Origin: Algoriphagus aestuariicola
GTDB taxonomy: Bacteria > Bacteroidota > Bacteroidia > Cytophagales > Cyclobacteriaceae
Reading direction: 5' to 3'
Assembly (NCBI RefSeq): GCF_017254835.1
Contig: NZ_JAFKCW010000004.1
Location: forward strand, 587,266 to 651,265
DNA: 64,000 nt
The notes below the pieces were generated by a model. It had not been told where the DNA came from. It searched no databases and saw only the letters and a program-made list of their open reading frames with translations. Positions 30,101-40,979 of the stretch are shown here, piece by piece. The translations under genes and the position numbers were made by a program. Each line of letters opens with the position of its first letter. Within the stretch, counting starts at the first letter, position 1.

Positions 30101-31458
30101 TCACCATCGTAATGGGACGTTCGGGTGAGATCAAGATCAACGATGCGAAGACTGGTAAGACTTTGGTGTCCAACCACGTACCTTATGGTGCTTTGTTGAA
30201 CGTGAAAGACGGTCAGAAAATCTCCAAGGGCCAATCTCTATGTACTTGGGATCCTTACAATGCGGTTATCCTTTCTGAATTTGACGGTTCAGTTGAATTC
30301 GAAGCAATCGTAGAAGGCATCACTTACAAAGAAGTAGCCGATGATCAGACCGGTTTCCGTGAGAAAGTAATCATCGAGACCAAAGACAGAACCAAAAACC
30401 CAGCGATCGTCATCAATTACGGTGAAGATTCCAAGGGATATAACATTCCAGTTGGGGCTCACCTGGCAGTGGAAGTTGGCGAGAAAGTAAAAGCTGGTCA
30501 GATCTTGGTGAAGATCCCAAGATCAGTAGGTAAGACTCGAGATATCACCGGTGGTCTTCCACGAGTTACCGAATTGTTCGAAGCACGTAACCCATCCAAT
30601 CCGGCTGTGGTTTCTGAAATCGACGGTGTAGTAACTTATGGTGGTATCAAGCGTGGTAATAGAGAGATCATCATCGAATCTAAGGATGGCGTGATTAAGA
30701 AATACATGGTATCTCTTTCCAAGCACATCCTGGTTCAGGAAAATGACTTCATCCGTGCGGGTGAGCCACTTTCTGACGGTGCGATTACTCCAAACGACAT
30801 CTTGTCTATCAAAGGTCCAACTGCAGTTCAAGAGTACTTGGTGAATGAAATCCAAGAAGTTTACAGACTTCAAGGGGTGAAAATCAACGACAAGCATATC
30901 GAGGTAATCGTATCCCAGATGATGCAGAAGGTTGAAATCCTTGATGCCGGTGACACAGGATTTCTTCAAAACCAAGTCGTGGACAAGTGGGCTTTCCGTG
31001 AGGAAAACGACAACATCCTCGATAAGAAAGTGGTGATGGATGCTGGAGACTCTTCTACGTTGAAGCCAGGTATGATCATTTCTGCAAGAAGACTGAGAGA
31101 CGAAAACTCCAGCCTGAAGCGCAAGGATTTGAAACTGGTGCAGGTGAGAGATGCAGAGACTGCCGTTTCCGCCCCAACTTTGCAGGGTATCACTGCTGCT
31201 TCTTTGGGTACTGAGTCCTTCATCTCTGCGGCTTCCTTCCAGGAAACTACCAAGGTGCTTTCCGAAGCTGCCATCCGAGGCAAGCGCGACGAGCTGTTGG
31301 GTCTGAAAGAAAACGTAATCGTGGGTCACTTGATCCCAGCGGGTACCGGACAGAGAAGATTGCAAAATCTGATCGTCGGTTCTCAGGAAGAATACGAAAA
31401 GCTCTCCGAAAACATGGAGAAAACCTCCTCCAGAAGATCCAGTGAAGCGATCCTTTAA
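27145..31458 (+). CDS. rpoC: DNA-directed RNA polymerase subunit beta'
   Basis: The ATG at 27145 gives 1437 residues beginning [13 protein letters not shown], the family start; a longer in-frame ATG at 27079 would overlap rpoB and adds an unrelated 22-residue leader. The N-terminal zinc ribbon uses C66, C68, C81 and C84. The active-site loop [12 protein letters not shown] places the magnesium-binding aspartates at D474, D476 and D478. A second zinc cluster ([16 protein letters not shown]) and the trigger-loop region ([16 protein letters not shown]) follow. It is closed by a strong terminator. Confidence 0.98.
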   Translation: MSFRKNKKLNNDFSRVTISLASPESILDSSNGEVTQPETINYRTYKPEMGGLFCERIFGPVKDWECHCGKYKRIRYKGIICDRCGVEVTEKKVRRERMGHIELVVPVAHIWYFKSLPNKIGYLLGLPTKKLDQIVYYERYVVVQAGVKAEEGVQYLDFLTEDEYLDIMDKLPKENHTLDDEDPTKFIAKMGAEALEMLLARLDLDDLSYSLRHQAATDTSQQRKAEALKRLKVVEAFRDARTRIENRPEWMVVRMVPVIPPELRPLVPLDGGRFATSDLNDLYRRVIIRNNRLKRLIDIKAPEVILRNEKRMLQEAVDSLFDNSRKVNAVRSDGNRALKSLSDMLKGKQGRFRQNLLGKRVDYSGRSVIVVGPELKLHECGLPKNMAAELFKPFIIRKLIERGIVKTVKSAKKIVDRKDPVVWDILENVLKGHPVLLNRAPTLHRLGIQAFQPKLIEGKAIQLHPLVCTAFNADFDGDQMAVHVPLGHEAILEASTLMLSAHNILNPANGAPITVPSQDMVLGLYYVTKGKKSTPEEVVAGEGMTFYSTEEVIIALNEGKISKHANIKCKVKVRTAEGEIKDQIIETVAGRLIFNQFVPEEVGYVNELLTKKKLQQIIAEVVKVCGIARTAQFLDDIKHLGFQMAYQGGLSMGLNDVIIPEEKEPMIAKAKEEVDQVWNNYLMGLITDNERYNQVIDIWTRTNSHLTNNLMKKMEEDKQGFNAIYMMMHSGARGSREQIRQLGGMRGLMAKPQKNLQGSVGEIIENPILSNFKEGLDVLEYFISTHGARKGLADTALKTADAGYLTRRLVDVAQDMIITEEDCGTLRGLVVQPLKDNDEIVEPLSERILGRVSVHDVYDPVTDQLIVPAGVEIGDEVAKMVDESAIEEVEIRSVLTCETRRGVCAKCYGRNLATGKMVQSGESVGVIAAQSIGEPGTQLTLRTFHVGGTASNMAVDASIPAKFDGVIEFEEELRFIETTNKDGEAITIVMGRSGEIKINDAKTGKTLVSNHVPYGALLNVKDGQKISKGQSLCTWDPYNAVILSEFDGSVEFEAIVEGITYKEVADDQTGFREKVIIETKDRTKNPAIVINYGEDSKGYNIPVGAHLAVEVGEKVKAGQILVKIPRSVGKTRDITGGLPRVTELFEARNPSNPAVVSEIDGVVTYGGIKRGNREIIIESKDGVIKKYMVSLSKHILVQENDFIRAGEPLSDGAITPNDILSIKGPTAVQEYLVNEIQEVYRLQGVKINDKHIEVIVSQMMQKVEILDAGDTGFLQNQVVDKWAFREENDNILDKKVVMDAGDSSTLKPGMIISARRLRDENSSLKRKDLKLVQVRDAETAVSAPTLQGITAASLGTESFISAASFQETTKVLSEAAIRGKRDELLGLKENVIVGHLIPAGTGQRRLQNLIVGSQEEYEKLSENMEKTSSRRSSEAIL

Positions 31459-31477
31459 TCAAAATTGATTTGAACAT

Positions 31478-31508
31478 AAAAGGCCTGTATGTCGTGTACA
31501 GGCCTTTT
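31478..31508 (+). terminator. rho-independent terminator after rpoC
   Basis: A 12-bp stem (AAAAGGCCTGTA / TACAGGCCTTTT) with a 7-base loop and a T run, 20 bp after rpoC. It ends only 14 bases before the next gene. Confidence 0.88.
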
Positions 31509-31522
31509 TTAATCCAAAAAAG

Positions 31523-31837
31523 ATGGAAGACAACAAAAGACAAGATCAGCAGATCAATGTGGAGCTTTCCGAAGAAGTAGCGGAAGGCATCTATTCCAAC
31601 TTGGCGATGATAGCCCATTCCAATTCCGAGTTTGTGATCGATTTCATCCGATTGATGCCGGGCGTGCCAAAGGCAAAAGTGAAATCTAGGATCATCGTGA
31701 CTCCTGACCATGCAAAAAGGCTCCTTTCCGCTTTGAAAGAAAACATCGAAAAGTATGAGGCTGCCTTCGGAAAGATCCAGCAGGGAGGAGGCGCTCCCTC
31801 ATTCCCTATTTCCTTCGGTACGCCTGGGGAAGCGTAA
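31523..31837 (+). CDS. DUF3467 domain protein
   Basis: This small acidic 104-residue protein is of the DUF3467 type: INVELSEEVAEGIYSNLAMIAHS, then EFVIDFIRLMPG, and SRIIVTPDHAKRLLSALKENI. The C-terminus is a flexible Gly/Pro tail. No catalytic residues are evident and the role is unknown. It begins 15 bases after the rpoC terminator with no obvious promoter of its own, so it may be made by read-through at a fraction of rpoC levels. Confidence 0.88.
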   Translation: MEDNKRQDQQINVELSEEVAEGIYSNLAMIAHSNSEFVIDFIRLMPGVPKAKVKSRIIVTPDHAKRLLSALKENIEKYEAAFGKIQQGGGAPSFPISFGTPGEA

Positions 31838-31857
31838 CAAAAATATAACTGCTTAAT

Positions 31858-31888
31858 TTTGTTACTCTTATTACTTTCTTTACCTTTG
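31858..31888 (+). promoter_or_regulatory. promoter for rpsL-rpsG-fusA-rpsJ
   Basis: TTTG (31858-31861), 19 bases, TACCTTTG (31881-31888), a full match to TTTG-N19-TAnnTTTG. It gives a leader of about 40 bases before rpsL. Confidence 0.8.
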
Positions 31889-31935
31889 CAGTCCAAAATT
31901 TAACAGTTTACAGGAAAACTAAATTTTATCAGTTA

Positions 31936-32349
31936 ATGCCTACTATTCAACAGCTAGTAAGAAAAGGTAGAAATACACTGGAAATCAAATCGAAATCTCG
32001 GGCTTTGGACGCGTGTCCACAGCGTAGAGGTGTTTGTACCAGGGTATATACTACGACCCCTAAGAAGCCAAACTCTGCGATGAGAAAGGTGGCTAGGGTA
32101 AGATTGACGAACGGAAAAGAGGTGAACGCTTACATTCCGGGTGAAGGTCACAATTTACAGGAGCACTCTATTGTATTGATCAGAGGTGGTCGTGTGAAGG
32201 ATCTTCCAGGTGTAAGATACCACATCATCCGAGGTGCATTGGATACTGCCGGAGTAAAAGACCGTAAGCAAGGTCGCTCCAAGTACGGTGCTAAAAGACC
32301 TAAGGCTGGCAAGGGTGCCCCTGCTGCAGCTCCAGGCAAAAAGAAATAA
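31936..32349 (+). CDS. rpsL: 30S ribosomal protein S12
   Basis: This 137-residue decoding-centre protein has the streptomycin-site loop [11 protein letters not shown] with lysines at 43 and 44, and later [17 protein letters not shown]. It exceeds E. coli S12 by 13 residues because of an Ala/Lys-rich C-terminal tail. It heads the str-type unit. Confidence 0.98.
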   Translation: MPTIQQLVRKGRNTLEIKSKSRALDACPQRRGVCTRVYTTTPKKPNSAMRKVARVRLTNGKEVNAYIPGEGHNLQEHSIVLIRGGRVKDLPGVRYHIIRGALDTAGVKDRKQGRSKYGAKRPKAGKGAPAAAPGKKK

Positions 32350-32367
32350 TAAAAACATTCAAAAGAA

Positions 32368-32835
32368 ATGAGAAAAGCGAAACCAAAGAAGAGATATATT
32401 CTTCCTGACCCAAAGTTCAACGATACTTTGGTGACTAAGTTTGTAAACAGTCTGATGTTCGACGGGAAGAAGAGTATTGCTTATACCATTTTCTACGATG
32501 CGATAGCAAAGGTAGAGACTAAGGTAGGTGAGAATGGTCTTGAAGTTTGGAAAAAAGCGCTTAACAATATTGCTCCATCCGTAGAGGTGAAGAGTCGTAG
32601 AGTTGGTGGTGCTACATTCCAGGTTCCTATGGAAGTCAGACCTGAAAGAAAGATGTCCCTTGGAATCAAGTGGATGATCAACTACGCTCGCAAGAGAGGT
32701 GAGAAGACCATGATGGACCGTTTGGCAGGTGAGATCATCGCAGCAGCAAAAGGCGAAGGAGCCGCTGTGAAGAAGAAAGATGATACCCACAGAATGGCCG
32801 AAGCCAACAAAGCATTCTCCCACTTTAGATTTTAA
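32368..32835 (+). CDS. rpsG: 30S ribosomal protein S7
   Basis: This 155-residue protein nucleates the 30S head. Motifs are [21 protein letters not shown] and [17 protein letters not shown], with a basic helical C-terminal half. It lies between rpsL and fusA, the classical order, with 5 bases to fusA. Confidence 0.98.
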   Translation: MRKAKPKKRYILPDPKFNDTLVTKFVNSLMFDGKKSIAYTIFYDAIAKVETKVGENGLEVWKKALNNIAPSVEVKSRRVGGATFQVPMEVRPERKMSLGIKWMINYARKRGEKTMMDRLAGEIIAAAKGEGAAVKKKDDTHRMAEANKAFSHFRF

Positions 32836-32840
32836 TTAGG

Positions 32841-34958
32841 ATGGCAAGAGATTTAAGATATACCAGAAACATTGGTATTGCAGCCCACATTGATGCTGGT
32901 AAAACTACTACCACTGAGCGTATTCTTTACTACTCAGGTGTAAGTCACAAGATCGGCGAAGTGCACGACGGTGCTGCTACCATGGACTGGATGGCACAGG
33001 AGCAGGAGCGTGGTATTACCATTACTTCGGCTGCTACTACCGTTTTTTGGCCTTACCGAGACAATAAATATCAAGTCAATATCATCGATACTCCGGGACA
33101 CGTTGACTTTACTGTTGAAGTTAACCGTTCCCTTCGTATTCTGGACGGTCTAGTTTTCCTGTTTAGCGCTGTGGATGGTGTAGAGCCACAGTCTGAGACC
33201 AACTGGAGATTGGCTGATAATTACAAGGTAGCCCGAATCGGATTCGTTAACAAAATGGACCGTTCTGGCGCCAACTTTTTGGAAGTATGTAAGCAAGTGA
33301 AGGAAATGCTCGGATCCTATGCAGTTCCGTTGCAGCTTCCAATCGGTGCTGAGGACAAGTTCCAAGGTGTAGTTGACTTGATCAACAACCGAGGAATGGT
33401 GTGGAACGAAGAGGACAAAGGGATGACCTACAAGATCGTTCCTATCCCCGAAGACATGGAAGAGGAAGTGGCTCAGTACAGAGAGCACCTGCTTGAGGCA
33501 GTAGCTGAGTACGATGAGTCATTGATGGAGAAATTCTTCGACGATCCCAACTCTATCACTGAAGGTGAGATCTTGACGGCCCTTAGAGCTGCGACCATTG
33601 ACATGAAAATCGTCCCTATGGTTTGCGGATCTTCCTTCAAAAATAAAGGTGTGCAGACTATGCTTGACTTGGTGATGGAATTGCTTCCTTCTCCACTGGA
33701 TAAGGACGCGATCTTCGCCACTAGCATCGATACAGAAGAAGAGGTAGCGATCAACCCTGACGAGAAGGAGCCATTCACCGGCTTGGCGTTCAAGATTGCA
33801 ACCGACCCATTTGTTGGTCGTCTCTGCTTCGTAAGAGCATATTCCGGCGTGTTGGAATCAGGATCTTACGTTTTCAACAGCCGTTCAGGCAGCAAGGAGC
33901 GTATTTCCCGCGTATTCCAGATGCATGCAAACAAGCAAAACCAAATCGAAAGATTGGTGGCTGGTGATATCGGCGCTGTAGTAGGCTTCAAAGACATCAA
34001 AACTGGAGATACACTTTGCGACGAGAAACGCAAGGTAGTTCTTGAGTCCATGGTATTCCCTGAGCCGGTGATTGGCTATGCGATCGAGCCTAAAACTCAG
34101 GCCGACGTGGATAAATTGGGTATGGCGATTGCAAAACTGATCGAAGAAGATCCAACCCTGCAGGTAAACACTGACCAGGAGACTGGCCAGACTATCCTTA
34201 GAGGTATGGGTGAGCTTCACCTAGAAATCATCATCGACCGTCTGAAGAGAGAATTCAAGGTTGAAATCAACCAAGGTGCTCCTCAGGTAGCTTACAAGGA
34301 AGCACTGTTTGGCTCAATTGAGCACAAAGAGGTATACAAAAAGCAGACTGGTGGTAAAGGTAAATTTGCCGATATCGTATTCGAATTGGGTCCAAAAGAT
34401 CCTGATCCAGAAACCGGAGAGATCAAGCCAGGACTTGACTTTGTCAATGGTATCGTGGGTGGTGTGATTCCTAAGGAATTCATCGCGCCAGTTCAGAAAG
34501 GTTTCCAAGAAGCAATGAAAAACGGTCCTTTGGCAGGTTATCCTATCGAAGCGATGAAAGTAAGATTGTTTCACGGATCCTACCACGACGTCGATTCAGA
34601 TGCCCTTTCTTTCGAATTGGCAGCAAGAATCGGGTTCAAGGAAGCTGCTAAAAAGTGTAAGCCACAGTTGTTGGAGCCAATCATGGCTGTTGACGTGGTT
34701 ACCCCTGACGAGTACACAGGTCCTATTACAGGTGACTTGAACAGAAGAAGAGGCTTGATGAAAGGGATGGATACCAAAGGTACCTCTACCGTAGTTAAGG
34801 CCAGCGTTCCTTTGTCTGAGTTGTTCGGGTATGTAACTGATTTGAGAACGATCACTTCCGGTAGAGCGACAGCGTCTTTGACCTTCTCTCACTACGAGCC
34901 AGTTCCTAACAACATAGCTGAAGCGGTAATTGCTAAAGTAAAAGGTGATAAAGCCTAA
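32841..34958 (+). CDS. fusA: elongation factor G
   Basis: This 705-residue translocation GTPase has the P-loop [19 protein letters not shown], switch [19 protein letters not shown] and the guanine motif NKMD. The domain IV loop region reads [16 protein letters not shown]. It acts with RRF in recycling as well. It is third in the rpsL-rpsG-fusA-rpsJ unit; tuf is about 13 kb away instead of next door. Confidence 0.98.
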   Translation: MARDLRYTRNIGIAAHIDAGKTTTTERILYYSGVSHKIGEVHDGAATMDWMAQEQERGITITSAATTVFWPYRDNKYQVNIIDTPGHVDFTVEVNRSLRILDGLVFLFSAVDGVEPQSETNWRLADNYKVARIGFVNKMDRSGANFLEVCKQVKEMLGSYAVPLQLPIGAEDKFQGVVDLINNRGMVWNEEDKGMTYKIVPIPEDMEEEVAQYREHLLEAVAEYDESLMEKFFDDPNSITEGEILTALRAATIDMKIVPMVCGSSFKNKGVQTMLDLVMELLPSPLDKDAIFATSIDTEEEVAINPDEKEPFTGLAFKIATDPFVGRLCFVRAYSGVLESGSYVFNSRSGSKERISRVFQMHANKQNQIERLVAGDIGAVVGFKDIKTGDTLCDEKRKVVLESMVFPEPVIGYAIEPKTQADVDKLGMAIAKLIEEDPTLQVNTDQETGQTILRGMGELHLEIIIDRLKREFKVEINQGAPQVAYKEALFGSIEHKEVYKKQTGGKGKFADIVFELGPKDPDPETGEIKPGLDFVNGIVGGVIPKEFIAPVQKGFQEAMKNGPLAGYPIEAMKVRLFHGSYHDVDSDALSFELAARIGFKEAAKKCKPQLLEPIMAVDVVTPDEYTGPITGDLNRRRGLMKGMDTKGTSTVVKASVPLSELFGYVTDLRTITSGRATASLTFSHYEPVPNNIAEAVIAKVKGDKA

Positions 34959-34969
34959 TCTTCAAGAAA

Positions 34970-35275
34970 ATGAACCAGAAAATCAGAATAAAACTAAAAT
35001 CATACGATCACAGCCTGGTGGATAAGTCATCAGAGAAGATCGTGAAGGCTGTAAAAGCCACTGGCGCGGTAGTAGTAGGTCCTATTCCATTGCCTACCAA
35101 AAAGGAAAAGTTTACTGTGTTGAAATCCCCACACGTAAACAAGAAAGCCAGAGATCAGTATCAGCTTTGTACTTACAAGAGACTGGTTGATATCTACTCC
35201 AACTCTTCCAAGACAGTGGATGCTTTGATGAAAATCGAGCTTCCAAGTGGGGTAGATGTAGAGATCAAAGTCTGA
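34970..35275 (+). CDS. rpsJ: 30S ribosomal protein S10
   Basis: This 101-residue protein has [21 protein letters not shown] and the loop [30 protein letters not shown]10 usually opens the S10 operon; here it ends the str-type unit, with a terminator and a new promoter before rplC. Confidence 0.98.
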   Translation: MNQKIRIKLKSYDHSLVDKSSEKIVKAVKATGAVVVGPIPLPTKKEKFTVLKSPHVNKKARDQYQLCTYKRLVDIYSNSSKTVDALMKIELPSGVDVEIKV

Positions 35276-35298
35276 CAGTACTTGGAATTCCAATATCG

Positions 35299-35325
35299 AA
35301 AGGCCTGCAACTCACGCAGGCCTTT
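35299..35325 (+). terminator. terminator after rpsJ
   Basis: A 10-bp stem (AAAGGCCTGC / GCAGGCCTTT) with a 7-base loop, then TGTTTTTTGG. It separates rpsJ from the rplC unit. Confidence 0.82.
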
Positions 35326-35428
35326 TGTTTTTTGGGACGTTTCGGAATTTCAGTTGGATCGAGGATCAGAAATCTGCCTCCGGCCAAACGAAATTTCTTC
35401 TAATTGTTTGAAAATATTAGAGTTGGGA

Positions 35429-35459
35429 TTTGTTGCCGAATTTTATTTCAGTAACTTTG
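35429..35459 (+). promoter_or_regulatory. promoter for the rplC-led ribosomal unit
   Basis: TTTG (35429-35432), 19 bases, TAACTTTG (35452-35459). The leader to the rplC ATG is about 55 bases and contains GGGCCC. Confidence 0.8.
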
Positions 35460-35521
35460 CAGTCCTTAAAAAGGGCCCAAGTGCGTAAACGCTTGTGGAT
35501 TATCAAATTATCTTATCAAAG

Positions 35522-36154
35522 ATGTCTGGTATTATAGGTAAAAAAGTAGGAATGACTAGCATTTTCAGTGCCGATGGGCGTAACGTCGCATGCACGCTAA
35601 TAGAAGCTGGTCCTTGCGTAGTGACGCAAGTAAAAAACGTTGAAACAGACGGGTACAACGCAGTGCAGTTGGCATTCGGTGAGCGTAAGGAGAAAAACAC
35701 TCCTAAGCCACTAATCGGTCACTTTAAAAAGGCCGGTACGACGCCAAAGCAGAAAGTTGTTGAGTTCCGTGACTTCAGGGTCGAATTTGAAGGCCAGGTT
35801 GATCTCGGAAAATCGGTAAGTGCAGGAGAGGTATTCGTAGAAGGTGACTTCGTCGATGCTATCGGTACTTCAAAAGGTAAAGGCTTCCAGGGTGTTGTGA
35901 AGCGTCATGGTTTTGGTGGTGTGGGTGGTCAAACCCACGGTCAGCACAACAGACAGAGACACCCAGGTTCCATCGGTGCATGTTCTTGGCCATCAAGAGT
36001 TTTCAAAGGCATGAGAATGGCCGGAAGAACTGGTGGTGACAGAGTAAAAGTGATCAACCTGAGAGTGTTGAAAGTCTATCCTGAGCAAAACCTTCTGTTG
36101 GTTTCTGGTTCAGTGCCTGGTCCTAAAAACTCTTTCGTAATTCTTGAGAAATAA
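35522..36154 (+). CDS. rplC: 50S ribosomal protein L3
   Basis: The ATG at 35522 gives 210 residues starting [15 protein letters not shown], the family start; an in-frame upstream GTG at 35495 would add nine unrelated residues. The central loop near the peptidyl transferase centre is present ([20 protein letters not shown]). It is the first gene of the S10/spc/alpha-type run. Confidence 0.97.
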   Translation: MSGIIGKKVGMTSIFSADGRNVACTLIEAGPCVVTQVKNVETDGYNAVQLAFGERKEKNTPKPLIGHFKKAGTTPKQKVVEFRDFRVEFEGQVDLGKSVSAGEVFVEGDFVDAIGTSKGKGFQGVVKRHGFGGVGGQTHGQHNRQRHPGSIGACSWPSRVFKGMRMAGRTGGDRVKVINLRVLKVYPEQNLLLVSGSVPGPKNSFVILEK

Positions 36155-36157
36155 GCC

Positions 36158-36787
36158 ATGGAATTAGCAGTAATCAATCAAAAAGGACAAGACACAGGTA
36201 GAAAGGTGACTCTTTCTGACGAAATCTTTGCAATCGAACCAAACGATAACGCAATCTACCTGGATGTGAAGCAGTACCTGGCCAACCAAAGACAGGGAAC
36301 CCACAAATCAAAAGAAAGAAACGAAGTAGCTGGATCCACCAAGAAGATCAAGAAGCAGAAAGGTACCGGTGGTGCCCGTGCAGGATCCTTGAAGGCTCCA
36401 AACTTCCGTGGAGGTGGTAGAGTATTCGGCCCTAAGCCAAGAGACTACTCTTTCAAACTCAATAAAAAAGTGAAGCAGTTGGCTCGTAAGTCCGCACTTT
36501 CTTACAAAGTGATCGAAAACAGCCTGGTGGTATTGGAAGACCTCGCATTTGATGCTCCAAAGACCAAAAACTACATCGCGTTGTTGAATGGACTTTCTCT
36601 TTCCGACAAGAAGACTCTTTTGGTTCTTCCTGAAGACAACAAGAACGTGTTCTTGTCAAGCAGAAACCTTCCAAAGGCGAAAGTAGTGACTGTGAATGAT
36701 ATAAATACTTACCAACTCCTCAATGCTGACCACTTGGTGCTGTGCGAAGGATCTGTAAGTAAGTTGGAAACCATTTTAGCGAAATAA
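36158..36787 (+). CDS. rplD: 50S ribosomal protein L4
   Basis: This 209-residue protein has the tunnel loop around [22 protein letters not shown] (about 68-90), next to the site where macrolides bind. It starts 3 bases after rplC. In enterobacteria L4 represses its own operon; I could not identify an L4 target in the leader here. Confidence 0.97.
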   Translation: MELAVINQKGQDTGRKVTLSDEIFAIEPNDNAIYLDVKQYLANQRQGTHKSKERNEVAGSTKKIKKQKGTGGARAGSLKAPNFRGGGRVFGPKPRDYSFKLNKKVKQLARKSALSYKVIENSLVVLEDLAFDAPKTKNYIALLNGLSLSDKKTLLVLPEDNKNVFLSSRNLPKAKVVTVNDINTYQLLNADHLVLCEGSVSKLETILAK

Positions 36788-36791
36788 GACA

Positions 36792-37079
36792 ATGGATATT
36801 CTAAAGCAGCCTTTGATTACAGAAAAGATTTCTGCTGGAAACGAGAAGGGGGTCTACGGATTCATCGTGGAAAAGACCGCCGACAAGATCCAGATCAGAA
36901 ATGCGGTGGAAAAAACCTACGGAGTGAAGGTGGTATCAGTGCGTACCATCCGCTATGCTGCGAAGCATAAGACTCGCTACACCAAGAACAAAATCGTATC
37001 AGGCTTCACCAATTCTTTCAAGAAAGCAATCGTGCAGGTAGCTGATGGTGAGGTAATTGATTTTTACGGAGAAATTTAA
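36792..37079 (+). CDS. rplW: 50S ribosomal protein L23
   Basis: This 95-residue protein sits at the tunnel exit, the docking site for trigger factor and SRP. It begins ILKQPLITEKISAGNEKGVY and has the conserved RNAVEKTYGVKVVSVRT. It lies 4 bases after rplD. Confidence 0.96.
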   Translation: MDILKQPLITEKISAGNEKGVYGFIVEKTADKIQIRNAVEKTYGVKVVSVRTIRYAAKHKTRYTKNKIVSGFTNSFKKAIVQVADGEVIDFYGEI

Positions 37080-37092
37080 TTGAATCAATATC

Positions 37093-37917
37093 ATGGCAAT
37101 TAAAAAGTTGAAGCCTGTAACTCCAGGGACAAGATTCAGAGTGGCTCCCGCTTTTGACGAGATTACCAAGTCAAAACCGGAAAAATCACTCCTTGCTCCT
37201 ATCAAGAAGTCAGGCGGAAGAAATAATACAGGCAAGATGACCGCTCGCTACATCGGTGGTGGTCACAAGAGAAGACTCAGAATTGTAGACTTCAAAAGAA
37301 ACAAGTTTGGTGTACCTGCGACAGTGAAAGCTATCGAGTACGATCCAAACAGAACGGCACGTCTAGCCCTACTATATTATGCTGACGGAGCTAAGGCCTA
37401 TATTATCGCCCCGGAAGGTTTGTCAGTAGGGCAGACAGTGATTTCCGGCGAGCAGGTTGCTCCAGAAGTGGGCAACGCCATGCCAATGGCCAATATCCCG
37501 ATGGGTACAATCGTGCACAACGTGGAGTTGAAGCCAGGTAAGGGTGGAGCCATGGCAAGAAGTGCCGGTGGATACGCTCAGATCGTAGCTCGTGACCCTA
37601 AGTATGTCACTGTGAAGCTTCCTTCTGGCGAAATGAGACTAGTGCTTGGTGCATGTATGGCTACCATTGGTACCGTGTCCAACGCTGACCACATGAACGT
37701 GGTGCTAGGTAAGGCAGGTCGTAAGAGATGGCTTGGAGTGAGACCTCGTACTAGAGGTGTGGCTATGAACCCAGTCGATCACCCTATGGGTGGTGGTGAA
37801 GGCCGTTCTTCAGGTGGACATCCTAGATCCCGCAAAGGTCTTCTTGCCAAAGGAAAGAAAACCAGAGCACCTAAGAAGTATTCAAACAAGTTCATCATCA
37901 GCAAAAGATCTAAATAA
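37093..37917 (+). CDS. rplB: 50S ribosomal protein L2
   Basis: This 274-residue core protein of the large subunit has [21 protein letters not shown] near residue 40 and the diagnostic [16 protein letters not shown] near the peptidyl transferase centre (conserved histidine in the DHP motif). The tail is basic. A 2-base junction leads into rpsS. Confidence 0.98.
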   Translation: MAIKKLKPVTPGTRFRVAPAFDEITKSKPEKSLLAPIKKSGGRNNTGKMTARYIGGGHKRRLRIVDFKRNKFGVPATVKAIEYDPNRTARLALLYYADGAKAYIIAPEGLSVGQTVISGEQVAPEVGNAMPMANIPMGTIVHNVELKPGKGGAMARSAGGYAQIVARDPKYVTVKLPSGEMRLVLGACMATIGTVSNADHMNVVLGKAGRKRWLGVRPRTRGVAMNPVDHPMGGGEGRSSGGHPRSRKGLLAKGKKTRAPKKYSNKFIISKRSK

Positions 37918-37919
37918 TT

Positions 37920-38198
37920 ATGGCACGTTCATTAAAAAAAGGTCCTTATATCGAGCACCATCTGGTGAAGAAAGTAGATGTCATGAACGAGTCCGGCAAA
38001 AAATCTGTCATCAAGACTTGGTCAAGAAAATCTATGATTTCTCCGGATTTCGTAGGCCATACCTTCGCAGTGCATAACGGCAACAAGTTTATCCCGGTGT
38101 TTGTCACTGACAACATGGTAGGTCACAAGCTGGGTGAATTTGCTCCTACCAGAAACTTCCGAGGCCACGTTGCTAAAAAAGATAAAGGAAAGAGATAA
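37920..38198 (+). CDS. rpsS: 30S ribosomal protein S19
   Basis: This 92-residue protein has the motifs [40 protein letters not shown] and [16 protein letters not shown]. It joins rplV through a TAATCATG junction. Confidence 0.98.
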   Translation: MARSLKKGPYIEHHLVKKVDVMNESGKKSVIKTWSRKSMISPDFVGHTFAVHNGNKFIPVFVTDNMVGHKLGEFAPTRNFRGHVAKKDKGKR

Positions 38199-38200
38199 TC

Positions 38201-38590
38201 ATGGAAGCAATAGCAAGATTAAAAAACGTTCCTACATCCCCGCGCAAAATGCGCCTTGTGGCTGACCTCGTGAGAGGCAAGAGAGTAGGATTGGCACTTA
38301 GTATCCTGAAATTCACTCCTAACCATGGAGCTATGAAGTTGGAGAAACTTCTCCTTTCAGCGGTTGCCAACTGGCAGGCTAAAAACCCTGACGCGAAACT
38401 TGAGGAAGCTGATCTGTACGTCAAGACTATCATGGTAGACGAAGGCAGATCTCTCAAGAGATTGAGACCCGCTCCTCAGGGACGTGGTCACAGAATCCGT
38501 AAAAGATCCAATCATGTAACCCTCGTGGTCGACGCTTTTGTCGCAGGAGACGTTACCGCTGATGTAGTTACAAACGAAAAGGCAAATTAA
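38201..38590 (+). CDS. rplV: 50S ribosomal protein L22
   Basis: This 129-residue exit-tunnel protein begins with [17 protein letters not shown] and has the tunnel beta-hairpin around [19 protein letters not shown], near the macrolide-binding region. Confidence 0.97.
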   Translation: MEAIARLKNVPTSPRKMRLVADLVRGKRVGLALSILKFTPNHGAMKLEKLLLSAVANWQAKNPDAKLEEADLYVKTIMVDEGRSLKRLRPAPQGRGHRIRKRSNHVTLVVDAFVAGDVTADVVTNEKAN

Positions 38591-38598
38591 GAGAGACT

Positions 38599-39342
38599 AT
38601 GGGACAAAAGATTAACCCAATAGGATTTAGACTTGGTGTAGTCAAAGGCTGGGATTCCAACTGGTATGGTGGGAAAGACTTCGCCGAGAAACTTGCCGAA
38701 GATCAGCAAATCCGTAAATATGTCCTTGCCAGAATCCCTAAGGGAGGTATTGCCAAAGTGATCATCGAGCGTACGCTTAAGAGAATCACCTTGACGATCC
38801 ACACTGCCCGTCCAGGAGTAGTGATTGGTAAAGGCGGAGCCGAAGTAGACAAGCTGAAAGAAGAGCTTAAGAAGATCACCAACAAGGATATTCAAATCAA
38901 TATCTTCGAAATCAAGCGTCCTGAACTGGATGCCAAGTTGGTTGGTGAATCTATCGCACAGCAGCTTCAGGCTAGAATTTCCTTCAGAAGAGCAATGAAA
39001 CAAGCCATTGCGGCATCCATGAGAGTGGGAGCGGAAGGAATCAAAGTTAAACTTTCTGGTCGATTGGGTGGTGCCGAGATGGCCCGCTCTGAAATGTACA
39101 AAGAAGGAAGAATTCCCCTTCACACCCTGAGAGCTGACATCGATTACGCACTTTCCGAAGCACTTACCGTGTACGGAATCATCGGAATCAAAGTCTGGAT
39201 CTTCAAAGGTGAAGTGTACGGAAAAAGAGACCTTTCTCCTAACCAAGGTGCTGCAAACGAGCCAAAAGGCCAGCGCACTCCAAACCCTAAGGGTGGTCGT
39301 GGTGACAGAGAAAACGGTCCAAGACGCAGAAATAAGAAATAA
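38599..39342 (+). CDS. rpsC: 30S ribosomal protein S3
   Basis: This 247-residue protein lines the mRNA entry channel. The N-terminus [14 protein letters not shown], the KH domain with [19 protein letters not shown] and the C-terminal [10 protein letters not shown]-type strand (here [13 protein letters not shown]) are present. A basic, Gly/Pro/Asn-rich tail of about 30 residues extends the C-terminus. Confidence 0.98.
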   Translation: MGQKINPIGFRLGVVKGWDSNWYGGKDFAEKLAEDQQIRKYVLARIPKGGIAKVIIERTLKRITLTIHTARPGVVIGKGGAEVDKLKEELKKITNKDIQINIFEIKRPELDAKLVGESIAQQLQARISFRRAMKQAIAASMRVGAEGIKVKLSGRLGGAEMARSEMYKEGRIPLHTLRADIDYALSEALTVYGIIGIKVWIFKGEVYGKRDLSPNQGAANEPKGQRTPNPKGGRGDRENGPRRRNKK

Positions 39343-39369
39343 CTATTTTCACCGAATAAGTGAGAAATC

Positions 39370-39789
39370 ATGTTACAGCCGAAAAGAACGAAATTTAGGA
39401 AAATGCACAAGGGCCGTGTCAAAGGCCTTGCTACTAGAGGGGCGGAACTCTCTTTTGGCAACTTTGGCATCAAATCCCTTGAGCCAGGATGGATTACTTC
39501 TCGCCAGATCGAGGCAGCACGTATTGCCATGACAAGAGCTATGAAGAGAGAAGGTCAGGTTTGGATCAGGATTTTCCCTGACAAGCCGATCACCAAAAAG
39601 CCCGCAGAGGTTCGTATGGGTAAGGGTAAAGGTGCTCCAGAATACTGGGTGGCTGTTATCAAACCAGGTACAATCCTTTTCGAAGCTACAGGCGTCAGCC
39701 TGGAGATTGCTCAGGATGCGTTGAGACTTGCGCAGCAGAAGCTACCCGTAAGTACAAGATTTGTGGTTCGTAGAGATTACGCAGAATAA
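39370..39789 (+). CDS. rplP: 50S ribosomal protein L16
   Basis: This 139-residue protein has the start [16 protein letters not shown], the middle [19 protein letters not shown], and the conserved [19 protein letters not shown] region that contacts the A-site tRNA. Confidence 0.98.
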   Translation: MLQPKRTKFRKMHKGRVKGLATRGAELSFGNFGIKSLEPGWITSRQIEAARIAMTRAMKREGQVWIRIFPDKPITKKPAEVRMGKGKGAPEYWVAVIKPGTILFEATGVSLEIAQDALRLAQQKLPVSTRFVVRRDYAE

Positions 39790-39798
39790 TCAGAAACT

Positions 39799-39981
39799 AT
39801 GAAAAATACTGAAATCAGATCACTTTCCGTAAGTGAGATCGCAGAGCGAATTGTCGCAGAGCAGGAGAATCTAAGCAAGCTGAAATTTGCCCACTCGATT
39901 TCTCCAATTGAGAATCCTAACAGAATCAGAGAAGCCAAGCGTCTGGTCGCAAGATTGAAGACTGCATTAGCTTCCAAATAA
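39799..39981 (+). CDS. rpmC: 50S ribosomal protein L29
   Basis: This 60-residue helical hairpin protein at the tunnel exit has LSVSEIAERIVAEQENLSKLK and IREAKRLVARLKTAL. It lies between rplP and rpsQ, as in most bacteria. Confidence 0.94.
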   Translation: MKNTEIRSLSVSEIAERIVAEQENLSKLKFAHSISPIENPNRIREAKRLVARLKTALASK

Positions 39982-40000
39982 CTAGCTAACAGAAAAGAAA

Positions 40001-40264
40001 ATGGCTACGATTGAGAGAAATCTTCGCAAAGAGAGAATTGGTAAAGTCGTAAGCAACAAAATGGACAAGTCTGTGACAGTCGCTGTGGAACGTAAAGTGA
40101 AGCACGGCATTTACGGAAAGTTTGTTGCCAAGACTACCAAATTTATGGTTCATGACGAGAAGAATGAGTGTCACCCAGGTGACATCGTAAAAATCAGTGA
40201 AACTCGTCCGCTGAGCAAGAACAAGCGTTGGAGATTGGTTGAAATTATTGAAAGGGCTAAGTAA
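40001..40264 (+). CDS. rpsQ: 30S ribosomal protein S17
   Basis: This 87-residue OB-fold protein has [21 protein letters not shown], then [36 protein letters not shown] junction leads to rplN. Confidence 0.97.
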   Translation: MATIERNLRKERIGKVVSNKMDKSVTVAVERKVKHGIYGKFVAKTTKFMVHDEKNECHPGDIVKISETRPLSKNKRWRLVEIIERAK

Positions 40265-40266
40265 TC

Positions 40267-40635
40267 ATGATACAGCAAGAATCCAGACTAGGCGTTGCAG
40301 ATAACTCAGGTGCTAAAGAAGTACTTGTGATCCGCGTATTGGGAGGAACTGGGAAGCGTTATGCTTCGATCGGTGATAAGGTAGTCGTTACTGTAAAGTC
40401 GGCCCTATCTTCCAGCAACATGAAAAAAGGTACCGTTTCCAAAGCGGTAATCGTTCGGACTAAAAAAGAGATCCGTCGCAAAGATGGTTCTTACATCCGA
40501 TTTGAAGACAATGCTGCCGTGTTGTTGAACAACAACGATGAGCCAAGAGGTACCCGTATCTTCGGCCCAGTGGCCAGAGAGCTCAGAGAGAAGCAGTTTA
40601 TGAAAATCATTTCCTTGGCCCCTGAAGTATTGTAA
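40267..40635 (+). CDS. rplN: 50S ribosomal protein L14
   Basis: This 122-residue protein starts [20 protein letters not shown] and has [29 protein letters not shown]. Only 2 bases separate it from each neighbour, both with TAATCATG junctions. Confidence 0.98.
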   Translation: MIQQESRLGVADNSGAKEVLVIRVLGGTGKRYASIGDKVVVTVKSALSSSNMKKGTVSKAVIVRTKKEIRRKDGSYIRFEDNAAVLLNNNDEPRGTRIFGPVARELREKQFMKIISLAPEVL

Positions 40636-40637
40636 TC

Positions 40638-40979
40638 ATGGAAAGAAAGACAAAAAAGCAGAAACTGCATATAAAGACCGGAGATACCGTTAAGGTGATC
40701 TCAGGTGATGACAAAGGAAAAACAGGGAAAGTCCTTTCTGTCGACACAGAAAAAAGCAGAGCTTACGTAGAAGGAATCAACATGATCACCAAGCACGTGA
40801 AGCCAACTGCTGCTAAACCACAAGGCGGCATCGAGAAGAAGGAAGCAGCATTGCACATCAGCAATCTGATGCTTGTCGATCCAAAAACTGGCGAAGCAAC
40901 CCGTACAGGTCGTAAGGCTGGAGAAAACGGCAAACTAGTGAGGTATTCAAAGAAAACCGGGGAGGTGATCAATGGCTAA
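40638..40979 (+). CDS. rplX: 50S ribosomal protein L24
   Basis: This 113-residue KOW-domain protein has the N-terminal [21 protein letters not shown], followed by [21 protein letters not shown]. The C-terminus ends inside the first codons of rplE: the genes overlap by 8 bases in different frames. Confidence 0.97.
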   Translation: MERKTKKQKLHIKTGDTVKVISGDDKGKTGKVLSVDTEKSRAYVEGINMITKHVKPTAAKPQGGIEKKEAALHISNLMLVDPKTGEATRTGRKAGENGKLVRYSKKTGEVING

